Of a stretch of DNA of 64,000 bases, positions 36,061 to 44,502 are shown one piece after another. Under the pieces are notes generated by a model. It saw only the letters and a list, made by a program, of their open reading frames with translations, did not search any database and was not told where the DNA came from. Source of the stretch: Shewanella sp. SNU WT4 (GTDB taxonomy: Bacteria > Pseudomonadota > Gammaproteobacteria > Enterobacterales > Shewanellaceae); the NCBI RefSeq assembly GCF_006494715.1, contig NZ_CP041151.1, positions 620,001 through 684,000 on the forward strand, read 5' to 3'. Numbering within the stretch: the first letter of the stretch is position 1; the number at the start of each line of letters is the position of its first letter. Both the position numbers and the translations under genes were made by a program.

Positions 36061-37617
36061 TTGCAAAATTTTACTGAATCATGGAAAACCTGCTTAGAGG
36101 TGTTCGCGCTTTTGTTAGCGGCCGCGTTACTCTCTTTTGGTTTTAGTTATTGGCTGATTGAGATGGAAGTTAGTGATGATCTCGATGATTTCATTCTGTC
36201 GGTGGAGAATCAGTTAGACACCGCATATCAAGATCTTAGGGTGATGGATGCACTCAGTTTTGAGCAATGCGATGAAAAAGGGCAAGAAGTGCTAAAAGAG
36301 CACATGTTTAACTCTATCTATGCAAATCTGTTTTTTGTGCGCTCATTATCAAGCCCACCCTTTGAGTTTTGTAGCGTGATGGGGCAAGTTAGCTTTGATC
36401 TCAGTATTAACACTAAGCCTAAACTTTGGGAAATTCCCGCATTGGAAAATACCAAGCTAACTAGCTCATATTTGCCCGGGCAATCTTACCAAGATTTATA
36501 TATGTGGCATCAAGGTCGGCAGGTTAATATTCGCCGAATTTCTTTATTGAGTCATTATTCATTCTTTGAGCCTGAGCGCCATAGTGACAGGCGGATTTAT
36601 ATTCATCTTGGCGATAATGAGCTTATCTTAGATATAGGTAGTCTTGATGGTGATGGCATTAAATCTATCCAGATTAAAAGCGATAAATATCCCATTGAAG
36701 TCACGTCAGTGATTGGTCTTTGGCGAGTATTTAGTTTATCTAAAACCTATTTTTTACCGTTTTTGTTGTTATTGTCGACTTTTATCTTATTGATGTTCCA
36801 TTCATACCGTCTTCGCAAAGAATTGCATAAGAGTATTCATTTTAGATTGGCAAAAGCTATTGATAATGGGCAGTTGCAGCCCTTCTATCAGCCGATAATG
36901 AATGCTAGAACCGGTGAAATCGTTGGTGCAGAAGCCTTGATCCGCTGGATCCTGCCAAGTGGTGAAATATTATCGCCTGCTATCTTTATCAATGAACTAG
37001 AACAAAGTGATATGGTTTATCAGGTCACCACCAAAATCTTGAATGATATTCCTCAAGATTTAGCAGTAGTGCTTAACGCTAATCCAGAATTTCGCTGTGG
37101 GATCAACTTAATCGCAGCGCAAATTGAAACGGCTAAATTTAGCAATTTATTAGCGCAATTAAGTGAGTTCGGCTATCCCGCTTATCATTTGGCGCTAGAA
37201 ATCACTGAGCGTTCTCCTATTCAAGACATGACTGTTGCGTCAGCCAATCTTAAACAGTTGCAGGAATTAGGCTGCTTGATTGAGCTTGATGATGCAGGAA
37301 CTGGTTATGGCGGCGGCCAATATGTGCAGCAACTGCCATTTAATATCATGAAAATTGATAAGCTATTTATTGATACCTTAGTGGAAGAAGAAAACCGTAC
37401 TCAAGTGTTAGATGCTTATGTAGGAATGGCCAAAAGCTTAAATATGGGAGTGATTGCCGAAGGGGTTGAAACCCTTGCTCAATCTCAGGCACTATTAAGT
37501 CGCGGCGTATGTTTGCAACAAGGTTATTTGTTTGCTAAGCCTGTGGCCGCCAAAGACTTTGTGGAGTTTTGGCAACAAAGCCAGCAAGCTAAGCTAACAC
37601 TAAATACTGAGCACTAA
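36061..37617 (+). CDS. Membrane c-di-GMP phosphodiesterase with CSS-like periplasmic domain
   Basis: A 518-residue protein. TM1 (residues 12-33) and TM2 (about 228-250) enclose a periplasmic domain resembling the CSS domain of E. coli PdeB/PdeC, whose cysteines form a redox-sensing disulfide. Here one cysteine is in FEQCDEKG and the other in FEFCSVMG, so the motif reads CSV instead of CSS. The cytoplasmic EAL domain (255-510) has all catalytic residues: AEALIRW, GINLIAAQ, LEITERS, ELDDAGTGYGG, MKIDKLF, IAEGVET and QQGYLF. It likely degrades c-di-GMP in response to periplasmic redox state. It starts at TTG 36061; no ATG fits in frame nearby. Confidence 0.88.
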   Translation: MQNFTESWKTCLEVFALLLAAALLSFGFSYWLIEMEVSDDLDDFILSVENQLDTAYQDLRVMDALSFEQCDEKGQEVLKEHMFNSIYANLFFVRSLSSPPFEFCSVMGQVSFDLSINTKPKLWEIPALENTKLTSSYLPGQSYQDLYMWHQGRQVNIRRISLLSHYSFFEPERHSDRRIYIHLGDNELILDIGSLDGDGIKSIQIKSDKYPIEVTSVIGLWRVFSLSKTYFLPFLLLLSTFILLMFHSYRLRKELHKSIHFRLAKAIDNGQLQPFYQPIMNARTGEIVGAEALIRWILPSGEILSPAIFINELEQSDMVYQVTTKILNDIPQDLAVVLNANPEFRCGINLIAAQIETAKFSNLLAQLSEFGYPAYHLALEITERSPIQDMTVASANLKQLQELGCLIELDDAGTGYGGGQYVQQLPFNIMKIDKLFIDTLVEEENRTQVLDAYVGMAKSLNMGVIAEGVETLAQSQALLSRGVCLQQGYLFAKPVAAKDFVEFWQQSQQAKLTLNTEH

Positions 37618-37675
37618 AGCCACTAAGTATTTAATCAAGTCAGCACTTAAGCACTTAAGACAATAAGGACTAGCA

Positions 37676-38071
37676 ATGAAACACCAAGGATGGATGATGG
37701 CCGCTATGCTTTTAAGTGTTAATGTGAGTGCTGGCGCGCAAAACGTGCCGCCAACAACAAGTAGCAAGCCTCATAAAGTGCTGTTGGTTCCCGCTAATAA
37801 GTCACTGACCTCAAATCATCAGCCCCTAACTTCGGCCAATGACATCAAGCCTAATTGGGAAGCGGAGCAATTACAAAAAGCTAAAACTGCGGCCAGCAAT
37901 GAGCGCCAATTAACATCCAAGGCTGATGAAGCGCGTCCCACTTGGGAAGCTGAGCAATTAAAAAAAGCCCAAGGCGCCTTACAAAGTGATGAAGAGCGAG
38001 CGCTAAAAGAGGCAAAAGCTGCGGCCACTCAATCTAGCACTCTTACCCCTGTGCTTAAGCCTATTCCTTAG
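37676..38071 (+). CDS. Small exported protein with a duplicated WEAEQL unit
   Basis: A 131-residue protein with a signal peptide (ending SVNVSAGA). The mature part contains two similar units, PNWEAEQLQKAKTAAS and PTWEAEQLKKAQGAL, each preceded by a short LTS-ADE/LTSAND stretch. It is otherwise charged and low in complexity, with a proline end. No recognised family. It follows the EAL gene by about 58 bp with AAGGACTAGCA before the ATG, so it may share that transcript. Confidence 0.65.
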   Translation: MKHQGWMMAAMLLSVNVSAGAQNVPPTTSSKPHKVLLVPANKSLTSNHQPLTSANDIKPNWEAEQLQKAKTAASNERQLTSKADEARPTWEAEQLKKAQGALQSDEERALKEAKAAATQSSTLTPVLKPIP

Positions 38072-38118
38072 CCCATCCAATTTAAGCTAAAAAATGCTAT
38101 AAAGAGCGCCATTATTTC

Positions 38119-38799
38119 TTGAGCGAGCCTCATGTGACTCATCCAATGTTATGCCCCTTATGCGGCGGGCAGCACTTAACTCTTTTTTGCCAAGATGCGC
38201 GGCGGCGCTATGTTTGCTGTCAGGAGTGTGAACTCGTTTCAGTTCCTGCATCTTTTCATTTATCCCCAAGCGCCGAGAAAGCTGAGTACGACAAGCATGA
38301 TAACTCGAGTGCTGATGCTGGTTACCGACGCTTTTTAAGCCGCACTTGGGCGCCACTATTAGCGCGGCTACAAGGCACTCATGCGGATATTACTCGCTTA
38401 CAAGGGCTAGATTTTGGTTGCGGAGAAGGCGCGGTATTAAGCCAGATGGCAAGAGAAAATGGAGTGGCGATAGCCAATTACGATCTCTATTACCATAACC
38501 ATGGCGCGCTGCTGCATCAGCAGTATGACTTTATTACTTTGACGGAAGTGATTGAACATATTGCCGATGCCGCGCAATTATTAGCGCAACTCAATACCAT
38601 GTTAAAGGCGGGCGGCGTATTAGCTGTGATGACTAAGCAGGTGACTAGTGCCGATGCCTTTAGTCGCTGGCACTATAAAAACGATCTCACCCATATTAAT
38701 TTCTACAGTGACGCTAGCTTTGGCTGGCTTGCCAAGCATTATGGCTGGCAACTGGAATTGATTGATAATGATGTGGTGTTTTTAACCAAGGCGCGCTAG
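38119..38799 (+). CDS. Class I SAM methyltransferase with N-terminal zinc ribbon
   Basis: About 226 residues. An N-terminal C-P-L-C-G-G ... C-C-Q-E-C pattern (residues 12-41) looks like a small zinc ribbon. The methyltransferase core follows: LQGLDFGCGEGAVLSQMA is motif I, NYDLYY near motif II, and YDFITLTEVIEHIADAAQLLAQL motif IV/post. The YDxxxLxEVIEH pattern is typical of UbiG/Methyltransf_23-type enzymes. Substrate unknown. Start codon is uncertain: TTG 38119, GTG 38134 and ATG 38146 are all in frame. Confidence 0.75.
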   Translation: MSEPHVTHPMLCPLCGGQHLTLFCQDARRRYVCCQECELVSVPASFHLSPSAEKAEYDKHDNSSADAGYRRFLSRTWAPLLARLQGTHADITRLQGLDFGCGEGAVLSQMARENGVAIANYDLYYHNHGALLHQQYDFITLTEVIEHIADAAQLLAQLNTMLKAGGVLAVMTKQVTSADAFSRWHYKNDLTHINFYSDASFGWLAKHYGWQLELIDNDVVFLTKAR

Positions 38800-39034
38800 C
38801 TATTCCTCCACCAATTATTGGTGGCATATAAAGTTATCCCCTTAGCGCTAGATTAAAGCATTCAGCGGCCACTATTTTTGCTAATCAAACCTCGGTCTTT
38901 GGCTAAGGTTGCGTTTATGTTGCAATTTTGCTTGCGTCTCTTAAGTATTTGTCTTTAATTGGTGGCTGAATAATGGCTCCACTAGTTGTCAGATGTTGCG
39001 GGCTGACTTAACAAGACTTTGGTGAGGTGTGCTG

Positions 39035-40360
39035 ATGAAGCTCCTATGGATTGGATTAGCGTTAATTATGGTGCAAGCATGGACGCCAGCGCGCGCCACG
39101 ACGAGCGCGGACATTAACAGTTTTACGTTAGCAAACGGCATGAAAATCATGGTGTTGGAAGACAGTTCGATTCCAAACGCTAACATGTATATTTTCTGGA
39201 AAGTGGGCTCGCGCAATGAAGCGCCAGGCATTACAGGCATTTCTCACTTCTTTGAACATATGATGTTCAATGGCGCCAAAAAGTATGGTCCAAAAATGTT
39301 TGACCGTACTATGGAGGCCGCAGGCGGCGCTAATAATGCTTATACCACTGAAGATATAACGGTTTATACCAACTGGTTTCCTGCATCAGCCTTAGAAACC
39401 ATATTTGATTTAGAGGCCGACCGCATAGCTCACTTAGATATTTCTGCGGCTATGGTCGAAAGTGAGCGCGGCGTAGTCACCTCTGAGCGCACCACTGGGC
39501 TTGAAAATTCTAACTTTAGAGTGCTGCATGAAGAGCTTAAATCTGTGGCCTTTAATGCTCATCCTTATTCTTGGCCTGTTATCGGCCATGAATCAGATAT
39601 TCAGGCTTGGACCATAGATGATTTACGCCAATATCATAAAACTTACTACGCGCCCAATAATGCTGTGATGGTGATAGCAGGCGATGTAAAGCTTGCTGAA
39701 GTCAAAGCCCTTGCCGAAAAATACTTAGCCCCCATACCCGCGCAGGCGCCGCCTCGCGCGATAAAAACCATAGAGCCAGTGCAAACCGGTGAGCGCCGCG
39801 TGTTTGTGCACAAGGCTTCTGTGAGTACTCCCAATGTGATGCTGGCGTATCATATTCCAGCGACTCAATCTGAAGATTATTACGCGTTGAATTTATTGGC
39901 CGCCATTTTAGGGGAAGGCAATAGCTAGCGTTTGCATCAGGCGTTAGTGGATAAGCAAGTCGCTTTGTCGGCAGAAACCTATATGCCTGAAAGTTTTGAT
40001 CCTAATTTATTCTATTTTTATGGCGTAGCTGCGCCAGAGGTGACGGCACCTAAGCTAGAGCAAGCCATGTTGGCTGAGGTTGCAAGCGTGGTGAATCAAG
40101 GCGTGACGCAGCAAGAGTTAGATAAGGTAAAAAACTTACGGCTAATGGGTTTTTATCGCAACATGGAAACCATCAATGGTAAGGCCAATACCATAGGTAC
40201 CTATGAGTTGTATTTTGGCAGTTACAACCAGTTATTTGAAGCGCCAGCGGCTTATAACAAGGTCACCCCCGAAGATATACAAAGAGTCGCCGCTAAGTAT
40301 TTTACCCGCGCGAATCGCACCGTCGGCGTGTTGGCAGCAAATGAGGAGCAAGATCAATGA
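39035..40360 (+). pseudogene. M16B zinc peptidase, catalytic subunit, interrupted by an amber codon
   Basis: A signal peptide (MKLLWIGLALIMVQAWTPARA) is followed by an M16 peptidase fold with the active-site HFFEH (His71, Glu74, His75) and the third zinc ligand region VESERGVVTSER. The frame runs to 39928, where LGEGNS is followed by TAG (39926-39928) and continues in the same frame as RLHQALVDKQVALSAETY to 40360. M16 relatives have a Ser here (…SSRL), so one base change of a serine TCG would account for it. No frameshift is involved. Full length would be about 441 residues. The stop overlaps the partner gene's ATG by 4 bp. It may be a true nonsense mutation, a suppressed amber, or a sequencing error. 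Confidence 0.85.
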
Positions 40361-41826
40361 GCAACATCAGATTTGGCTTAGTGGCGCGCTTGATGGCAGC
40401 CTCATTCACTATGGTTATTGGCTTAACGGCCTGTCAATCAGTACCTCAATTATCTAAGGCGGCAACGGCAAGCTCACCTGCCTTTGTGATGCCAAGCTAT
40501 GAAACCGTGACTCTGGCTAACGGGTTAACCTTAATGTTAATGCCGCAAACCGAAGTGCCCCTGATTACTGTTAATGCCGTGGTGCGCTCTGGAAGTGTTA
40601 ATGACACCCAAGCAGGCCTTGCGTCTATGACGGCTGCAAGCCTGCTACTGGGTAATAGCCTCAAAAGTAAGGCCGAATCTGAGCTCTTTGTGGATTCCCT
40701 TGGCGCGAGTGTCGCCTCTTACTCTAGTGCAGAAGGCAGTGTAGTCACTATGGATTTTATGGCTAACGATGCCATAAAAATATTGCCTTTACTTAAGGCG
40801 ATATTAATCACTCCAAGCTTTGATAGCGCTGAGTTTACTAAGCTCAAGCAGCAGCAAATCGCCGCCCTGACTCAAGCTAAAGAAAGCCCGCGCGCCGTGA
40901 TTCATGATTACTTTCGCGCGCAAGTGTTTGGCTCGCATCCTTATGGCAATGCAACTGATGGTGATGAGCAATCATTGCAACCTATGACTACAGAGGCGGT
41001 GCAGCAATTTCACCAGCAGTATTATCAGCCCAATAACGCCGCCATCATAGTGGCTGGCGATTTTGACCTCACCACTATGAAGGACTATCTCACAGGCTTG
41101 TTTGCTGATTGGCAAGGAGGGAGCACTAATGTGAGCAGCAATGTCAGCGCTAATGCGAATGTAAGCCTTGTCGCAGCACCCGCCGCACTAACTCAGGCGC
41201 GAGTTTTAGTGGTGGATAAAGCTGATGCCATTGAAACTACCTTTATGATTGGCGGCTTAGGTATCAGCCGTAATAATCCTGACTACGTATCACTGCAAGT
41301 TATTAATACCATTTTGGGCGGGCGTTTTACCTCTTGGCTTAATGATGAGCTGCGGGTCAACAGCGGTCTCACTTATGGTGCGCGCTCAGGTTTTAGCCCT
41401 TATCGGGATAGTGGCTTATTTAGTATCAGCACCTTTACTAAAACCGCCAGCACAGAGCAAGCCATAGACTTAGCTTTAGCTACTTATGCCAAGTTGTGGC
41501 AGCAAGGGCTAGATCAAGCCACCTTAGATTCTGCTAAGTCTTATGTAAAAGGCCAATTTCCGCCGGAGTATGAAACCAGTGGCCAGCTCGCCAATCTCAT
41601 GAGCACTATGTACCTTTATGGGGTTGATGATTCTTTTATCAATAACTTTGAGGCGCAGGTAAATAACCTTGATTTAGCAGAGGCCGCGAGTCTAATAAAA
41701 CGCTATTTCCCGCAGCAACACTTGCAACTGGTATTAATAGGCAAGGCTGATGAAATAGAAGCTATGGCAGCCAAATATGGTAAAGTTAAACGTATCAGCA
41801 TTGATGATGTTGGCTTTAGTCATTAA
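40357..41826 (+). CDS. M16B peptidase-like lipoprotein, non-catalytic partner
   Basis: A 489-residue M16 family protein with a lipoprotein signal (LTACQS lipobox, Cys26). The zinc motif is absent: the segment equivalent to HxxEH reads ASMTAASLL. The C-terminal half retains the Arg/Tyr substrate-binding pair seen in non-catalytic partners (LRVNSGLTYGARSGF). It overlaps the upstream catalytic subunit by 4 bp. Periplasmic heterodimers of one HxxEH and one R/Y subunit are known in M16B. With the partner gene interrupted, this subunit may be left alone, and ribosome drop-off at the upstream amber could reduce its translation. Confidence 0.85.
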   Translation: MSNIRFGLVARLMAASFTMVIGLTACQSVPQLSKAATASSPAFVMPSYETVTLANGLTLMLMPQTEVPLITVNAVVRSGSVNDTQAGLASMTAASLLLGNSLKSKAESELFVDSLGASVASYSSAEGSVVTMDFMANDAIKILPLLKAILITPSFDSAEFTKLKQQQIAALTQAKESPRAVIHDYFRAQVFGSHPYGNATDGDEQSLQPMTTEAVQQFHQQYYQPNNAAIIVAGDFDLTTMKDYLTGLFADWQGGSTNVSSNVSANANVSLVAAPAALTQARVLVVDKADAIETTFMIGGLGISRNNPDYVSLQVINTILGGRFTSWLNDELRVNSGLTYGARSGFSPYRDSGLFSISTFTKTASTEQAIDLALATYAKLWQQGLDQATLDSAKSYVKGQFPPEYETSGQLANLMSTMYLYGVDDSFINNFEAQVNNLDLAEAASLIKRYFPQQHLQLVLIGKADEIEAMAAKYGKVKRISIDDVGFSH

Positions 41827-41855
41827 TTAATCGTCGAAATTTATCGAAAAAACCC

Positions 41856-41866
41856 ACCTTTAGCTG
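41856..41866. repeat. Target-site duplication of IS4-like element, left copy
   Basis: ACCTTTAGCTG, identical to 43282-43292. Eleven bp is within the IS4 range (11-13 bp). Confidence 0.95.
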
Positions 41867-41913
41867 TAATGCCGATCGTTTTAAGTAGTTGAACGATCTT
41901 TCAAGGGCTTCAT

Positions 41914-41948
41914 AATCAGCCGCAACCTAAGTTGCAGCTGATTTTTTT
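41914..41948 (+). terminator. Terminator-like hairpin just before the IS4 transposase start
   Basis: AATCAGCCGCAAC pairs with GTTGCAGCTGATT (13 positions, one mismatch) with loop CTAA, followed by seven T's that run straight into the transposase ATG at 41949. It looks like a rho-independent terminator that would block host transcripts from entering the transposase gene. Confidence 0.7.
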
Positions 41949-43268
41949 ATGTCTGAATTTTCTAAAGAGCTACTCGTTACCGCTGAATTTTTCCAAGCGC
42001 AAGATATTGATGTATTCGCCAAACATGTTCCCATGGATTGGGTGGCTGAGGCTGTGCAACAAACTGGCAGGGCCTCGCTTCGAACCCGCCGTTTCCCTGC
42101 AGAGCAAGCTGTTTGGTTGGTTCTAGGCATTGGTTTGATGCGTAACCGCTCGATTCAGCAAGTCTGTGATACGCTCTCACTGGCATTTCCCGACTCCAAG
42201 GGGGAGCTCCCGCCACTGGCGACCAGTAGTATCATCAAAGCCAAAGAAAAGTTGGGTTCAGAGCCCATGCGTTATCTGTTCAAAACAACCGCTGCACAGT
42301 GGGAAACACAGTGCGAATTTGATGAGATAGCGGGATTGAAATTGCTCAGTGTTGATGGGACGTATTTTAAGACGCATAACACTGAAGAAAACCATCACTT
42401 TGGCTTTGCACAAAGCACGGCTTCTTTTCCCTCTGTGCTGGCGGTCACCTTAATGTCTACTCGTAGCCACTTACTTTCTGATGCGGCTTTCGGGCCTGTT
42501 ACCCACAGTGAAATTCACTATGCACAGCAATTGGTTGGCTCAGCTCCCGAGAATTCGCTCACGTTGTTTGACCGTGGGTTTATGTCTGCCGAATTGCTCA
42601 TCAGCTGGCAAGGAAGCGGTGCAAACACCCATTGGTTAACCCCGATAAAGTCTAAGACCCGCTATCAAATTATCGAGTCATTCTCAGAGTATGACCATCT
42701 GGTTGAGATGCCGGTATCACCCCAAGCTAAACAGCAAGCGCCTTATCTGGGGGAGAGCTGGCAAGCCCGCCTTATCCTTATTCCGTCACCCAAAGGTGAT
42801 ATCAAAGGGTTTATCACGTCCTGCCTATGCCCCAACAGCTATCCAGTGAACGATTTACTCAAGGTGTATTGGCAGCGATGGGAGATAGAGAGGGGTTATG
42901 GTGAGCTAAAGCAATATCAACTGGAAAATAAACCTGTCCTGCGCAGTAAGAAGAAGGATGGGGTGTATCAAGAATTATGGGGGATCTTAACGACCTACAA
43001 TATTGTTCGGCTAGAGATGGCCGCAATGGCAGTGCAGCATAAAGTTGAGCCACAGAGGATAAGTTTCATTAATGCTCTGTTTTTAATACAGGATGAGTTT
43101 GGTTGGAGTGACAGAGGGAGTCCGGGAGCGATCCCACAGCACTTAAAACGACTGAGGGAAAATGGCAAAAGGTTGATTTTACCCCCAAAGAGGAAGCGGC
43201 CCAGCTACCCGCGTGTGGTGCTAAAGAAAACAGTGAAATATCCAAGTAAAAATGCCACTCGCTCTTAA
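41949..43268 (+). CDS. tnp: IS4-type transposase (InsG-like)
   Basis: A 439-residue DDE transposase close to E. coli IS4 InsG (442 aa): TLRKRRLP-like SLRTRRFPAEQAVWLVLGIG at the N-terminus, Asp in LLSVDGTYFKT, Asp in LTLFDRGFMSAELL, and Glu in YWQRWEIERGYGELKQ with the Y-(2)-R-(3)-E-(6)-K signature. The C-terminus reads LRSKKKDGVYQELWGILTTYN and later KYPSK. It looks intact. No ribosome site is evident: the bases before the ATG are the T-run of a hairpin, so expression is probably poor by design. Confidence 0.95.
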   Translation: MSEFSKELLVTAEFFQAQDIDVFAKHVPMDWVAEAVQQTGRASLRTRRFPAEQAVWLVLGIGLMRNRSIQQVCDTLSLAFPDSKGELPPLATSSIIKAKEKLGSEPMRYLFKTTAAQWETQCEFDEIAGLKLLSVDGTYFKTHNTEENHHFGFAQSTASFPSVLAVTLMSTRSHLLSDAAFGPVTHSEIHYAQQLVGSAPENSLTLFDRGFMSAELLISWQGSGANTHWLTPIKSKTRYQIIESFSEYDHLVEMPVSPQAKQQAPYLGESWQARLILIPSPKGDIKGFITSCLCPNSYPVNDLLKVYWQRWEIERGYGELKQYQLENKPVLRSKKKDGVYQELWGILTTYNIVRLEMAAMAVQHKVEPQRISFINALFLIQDEFGWSDRGSPGAIPQHLKRLRENGKRLILPPKRKRPSYPRVVLKKTVKYPSKNATRS

Positions 43269-43280
43269 GCGAGTGGCATT
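43251..43280. repeat. Long palindrome at the right end of the IS4 element
   Basis: AATGCCACTCGCT / AGCGAGTGGCATT is a perfect 13-bp inverted repeat with a CTTA loop; the transposase stop codon lies in it. Its right arm is the IS terminus itself. Confidence 0.9.
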
Positions 43281-43281
43281 A

Positions 43282-43292
43282 ACCTTTAGCTG
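43282..43292. repeat. Target-site duplication of IS4-like element, right copy
   Basis: ACCTTTAGCTG, identical to 41856-41866. Confidence 0.95.
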
Positions 43293-43397
43293 TGGGTTTT
43301 TTATTGGCTTATCCCGCGTTTATCTAGATGCTGTTCTACACTTATTGTTATTACAAAAGTGGCAGTTAGTTTTAATCGAGTAACAGGGATGATACTT

Positions 43398-43973
43398 ATG
43401 GCTATGAATAAACATCAGGAACACGCTGAACTCGGGATGGATCTTGAGGGCAAAGAGGAATTATGTACCCTAGTGAATTGGTTGCATGTGCATGAAACCG
43501 TGAAAATGATCCTCGTTTCTATGGCGCAAATCGAACTCACCCTATCTGATGGCGACCATAATGTGACTGGACTTGGTGAATATTTCACCTTAATGGCAGC
43601 TCACTTAAGACAGATGAATGCTTTTTTAGAAAATAGTCCTAGCGCCCCGCAAACTGTAAAAACCCATGGCCAAGTGCTCGAAGCCCAGATAGATCAAGGC
43701 ATAATGGCATTTCAATTTTACGATCGCCTGTCCCAACGTCTGGTACACGTTATCCATGGCCTTGAGCTGACCGAGCGTGTGTTGCGGGATCCTGAAAAGC
43801 GCCTTAGCCGAGCTTGCTGGGAAGACGTTCAAGCCGAAATTAAACTCAACTATACTCTTGATTGTGAAAGAAAAATGTTCGACCTCGTCCTTCAAGGTGC
43901 GCCATTGGCAGTCGCGATAGCCGCCTATAAAGATGATCAACATATTCCCAAAGATGATATTGAATTATTTTAG
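43398..43973 (+). CDS. Helical cytoplasmic protein of unknown function
   Basis: About 191 residues, almost entirely helical, without signal peptide or membrane segment. The segment QGIMAFQFYDRLSQRLVHVIHGL is reminiscent of the QFQDxxSQ helix seen in CheZ-like and other chemotaxis or signalling helical bundles. I do not recognise the family. The ATG at 43398 is chosen because ACAGGGA lies 9 bases upstream; three nearby in-frame ATG codons make this uncertain. The next gene starts inside its 3' end, in another frame. Confidence 0.6.
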   Translation: MAMNKHQEHAELGMDLEGKEELCTLVNWLHVHETVKMILVSMAQIELTLSDGDHNVTGLGEYFTLMAAHLRQMNAFLENSPSAPQTVKTHGQVLEAQIDQGIMAFQFYDRLSQRLVHVIHGLELTERVLRDPEKRLSRACWEDVQAEIKLNYTLDCERKMFDLVLQGAPLAVAIAAYKDDQHIPKDDIELF

Positions 43974-44466
43974 GTGCATGCTGGTATGCGCTTGCCTAAG
44001 TAGCAACAGCCTTGCTGTTGCTAAGGAGCAAGCCACTTTTGCTGATGTGTGTGGTGTGATTGCTGGACAATGGGTAGGGCCTGCGGCAAGTACGGCGCGG
44101 CGCTACCTTGCTGCTCAAGTTGAAGCCATTTGTAGTCATGATGGCAAGCAATTGATGCTGATGACGACCTTAGAAACGGATGCTGCGACCTCAAGCTGGT
44201 GGTTTGTGCAGCTTCCTGATCGTATTCAATTGATGCAACGCGATAACCATGGCAAGTTCCGACAGATTGATGTGAGTCTTTATGATTATGGCGATGGGTT
44301 TTCGTTTTTAGGGCTGACAGAAGTCAATGGCAGGGAAGCATTGCTTAAGCTGATTTTTGAGCCCTTAGCTGTGGGCTGGCAATGGCAACAGCAATTACAG
44401 TACCTAGATGATGACTCTGAAACCTATCAAGTATTTTTAAGTGTCGATCTTGTGCCTAAGGTTTAG
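43954..44466 (+). CDS. Exported protein of unknown function
   Basis: About 170 residues. The N-terminus MILNYFRCMLVCACLSSNSLAVA looks like a signal peptide, followed by a mature domain with Cys pairs (DVCGVIAGQWVG, AICSHDGKQ) and a beta-rich body (WWFVQLPDRIQLMQRD, GFSFLGLTEV, YQVFLSVDLV). It might fold as a small beta-sandwich or lipocalin-like domain; no family recognised. Translation starts within the previous gene, at 43954 or 43978, suggesting coupling. Convergent with trmL. Confidence 0.6.
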   Translation: MILNYFRCMLVCACLSSNSLAVAKEQATFADVCGVIAGQWVGPAASTARRYLAAQVEAICSHDGKQLMLMTTLETDAATSSWWFVQLPDRIQLMQRDNHGKFRQIDVSLYDYGDGFSFLGLTEVNGREALLKLIFEPLAVGWQWQQQLQYLDDDSETYQVFLSVDLVPKV

Positions 44467-44502
44467 GACTTAGGCACACAGCAGTATTTAACTATAAAGA
44501 AT

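Larger units (their letters stand above)
41867..43281 (+). mobile_element. IS4-type insertion sequence, 1415 bp
   Basis: The left end begins TAATGCCGATCGTTTTAAG and the right end, read inward, TAATGCCACTCGCTTAAG, so the inverted repeats share TAATGCC and TTAAG. An 11-bp duplication flanks it. Length is close to E. coli IS4 (1426 bp). It carries one intact transposase. Left-end hairpins: GATCGTT/AACGATC (41874-41898), and a terminator-like hairpin (41914-41948) directly before the transposase ATG. The right end contains a long palindrome (43251-43280). Confidence 0.95.
41846..43303 (+). terminator. Terminator of the M16 operon, split by the IS4-like element
   Basis: The left arm AAAAAACCCAC ends at about 41857 and the right arm GTGGGTTTTTT starts at about 43292. 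Joined without the element and one duplication they give a perfect rho-independent terminator: 11-bp stem, loop CTTTAGCT, T-run. The IS sits in the loop, so the coordinates span both arms and the element. Confidence 0.9.

Noticed and set aside
39926..39928. TAG as a recoded codon (pyrrolysine or selenocysteine)
   Set aside because: Selenocysteine uses TGA, no pylTSBCD genes are seen, and the position is a conserved serine, so a simple nonsense change is more likely.
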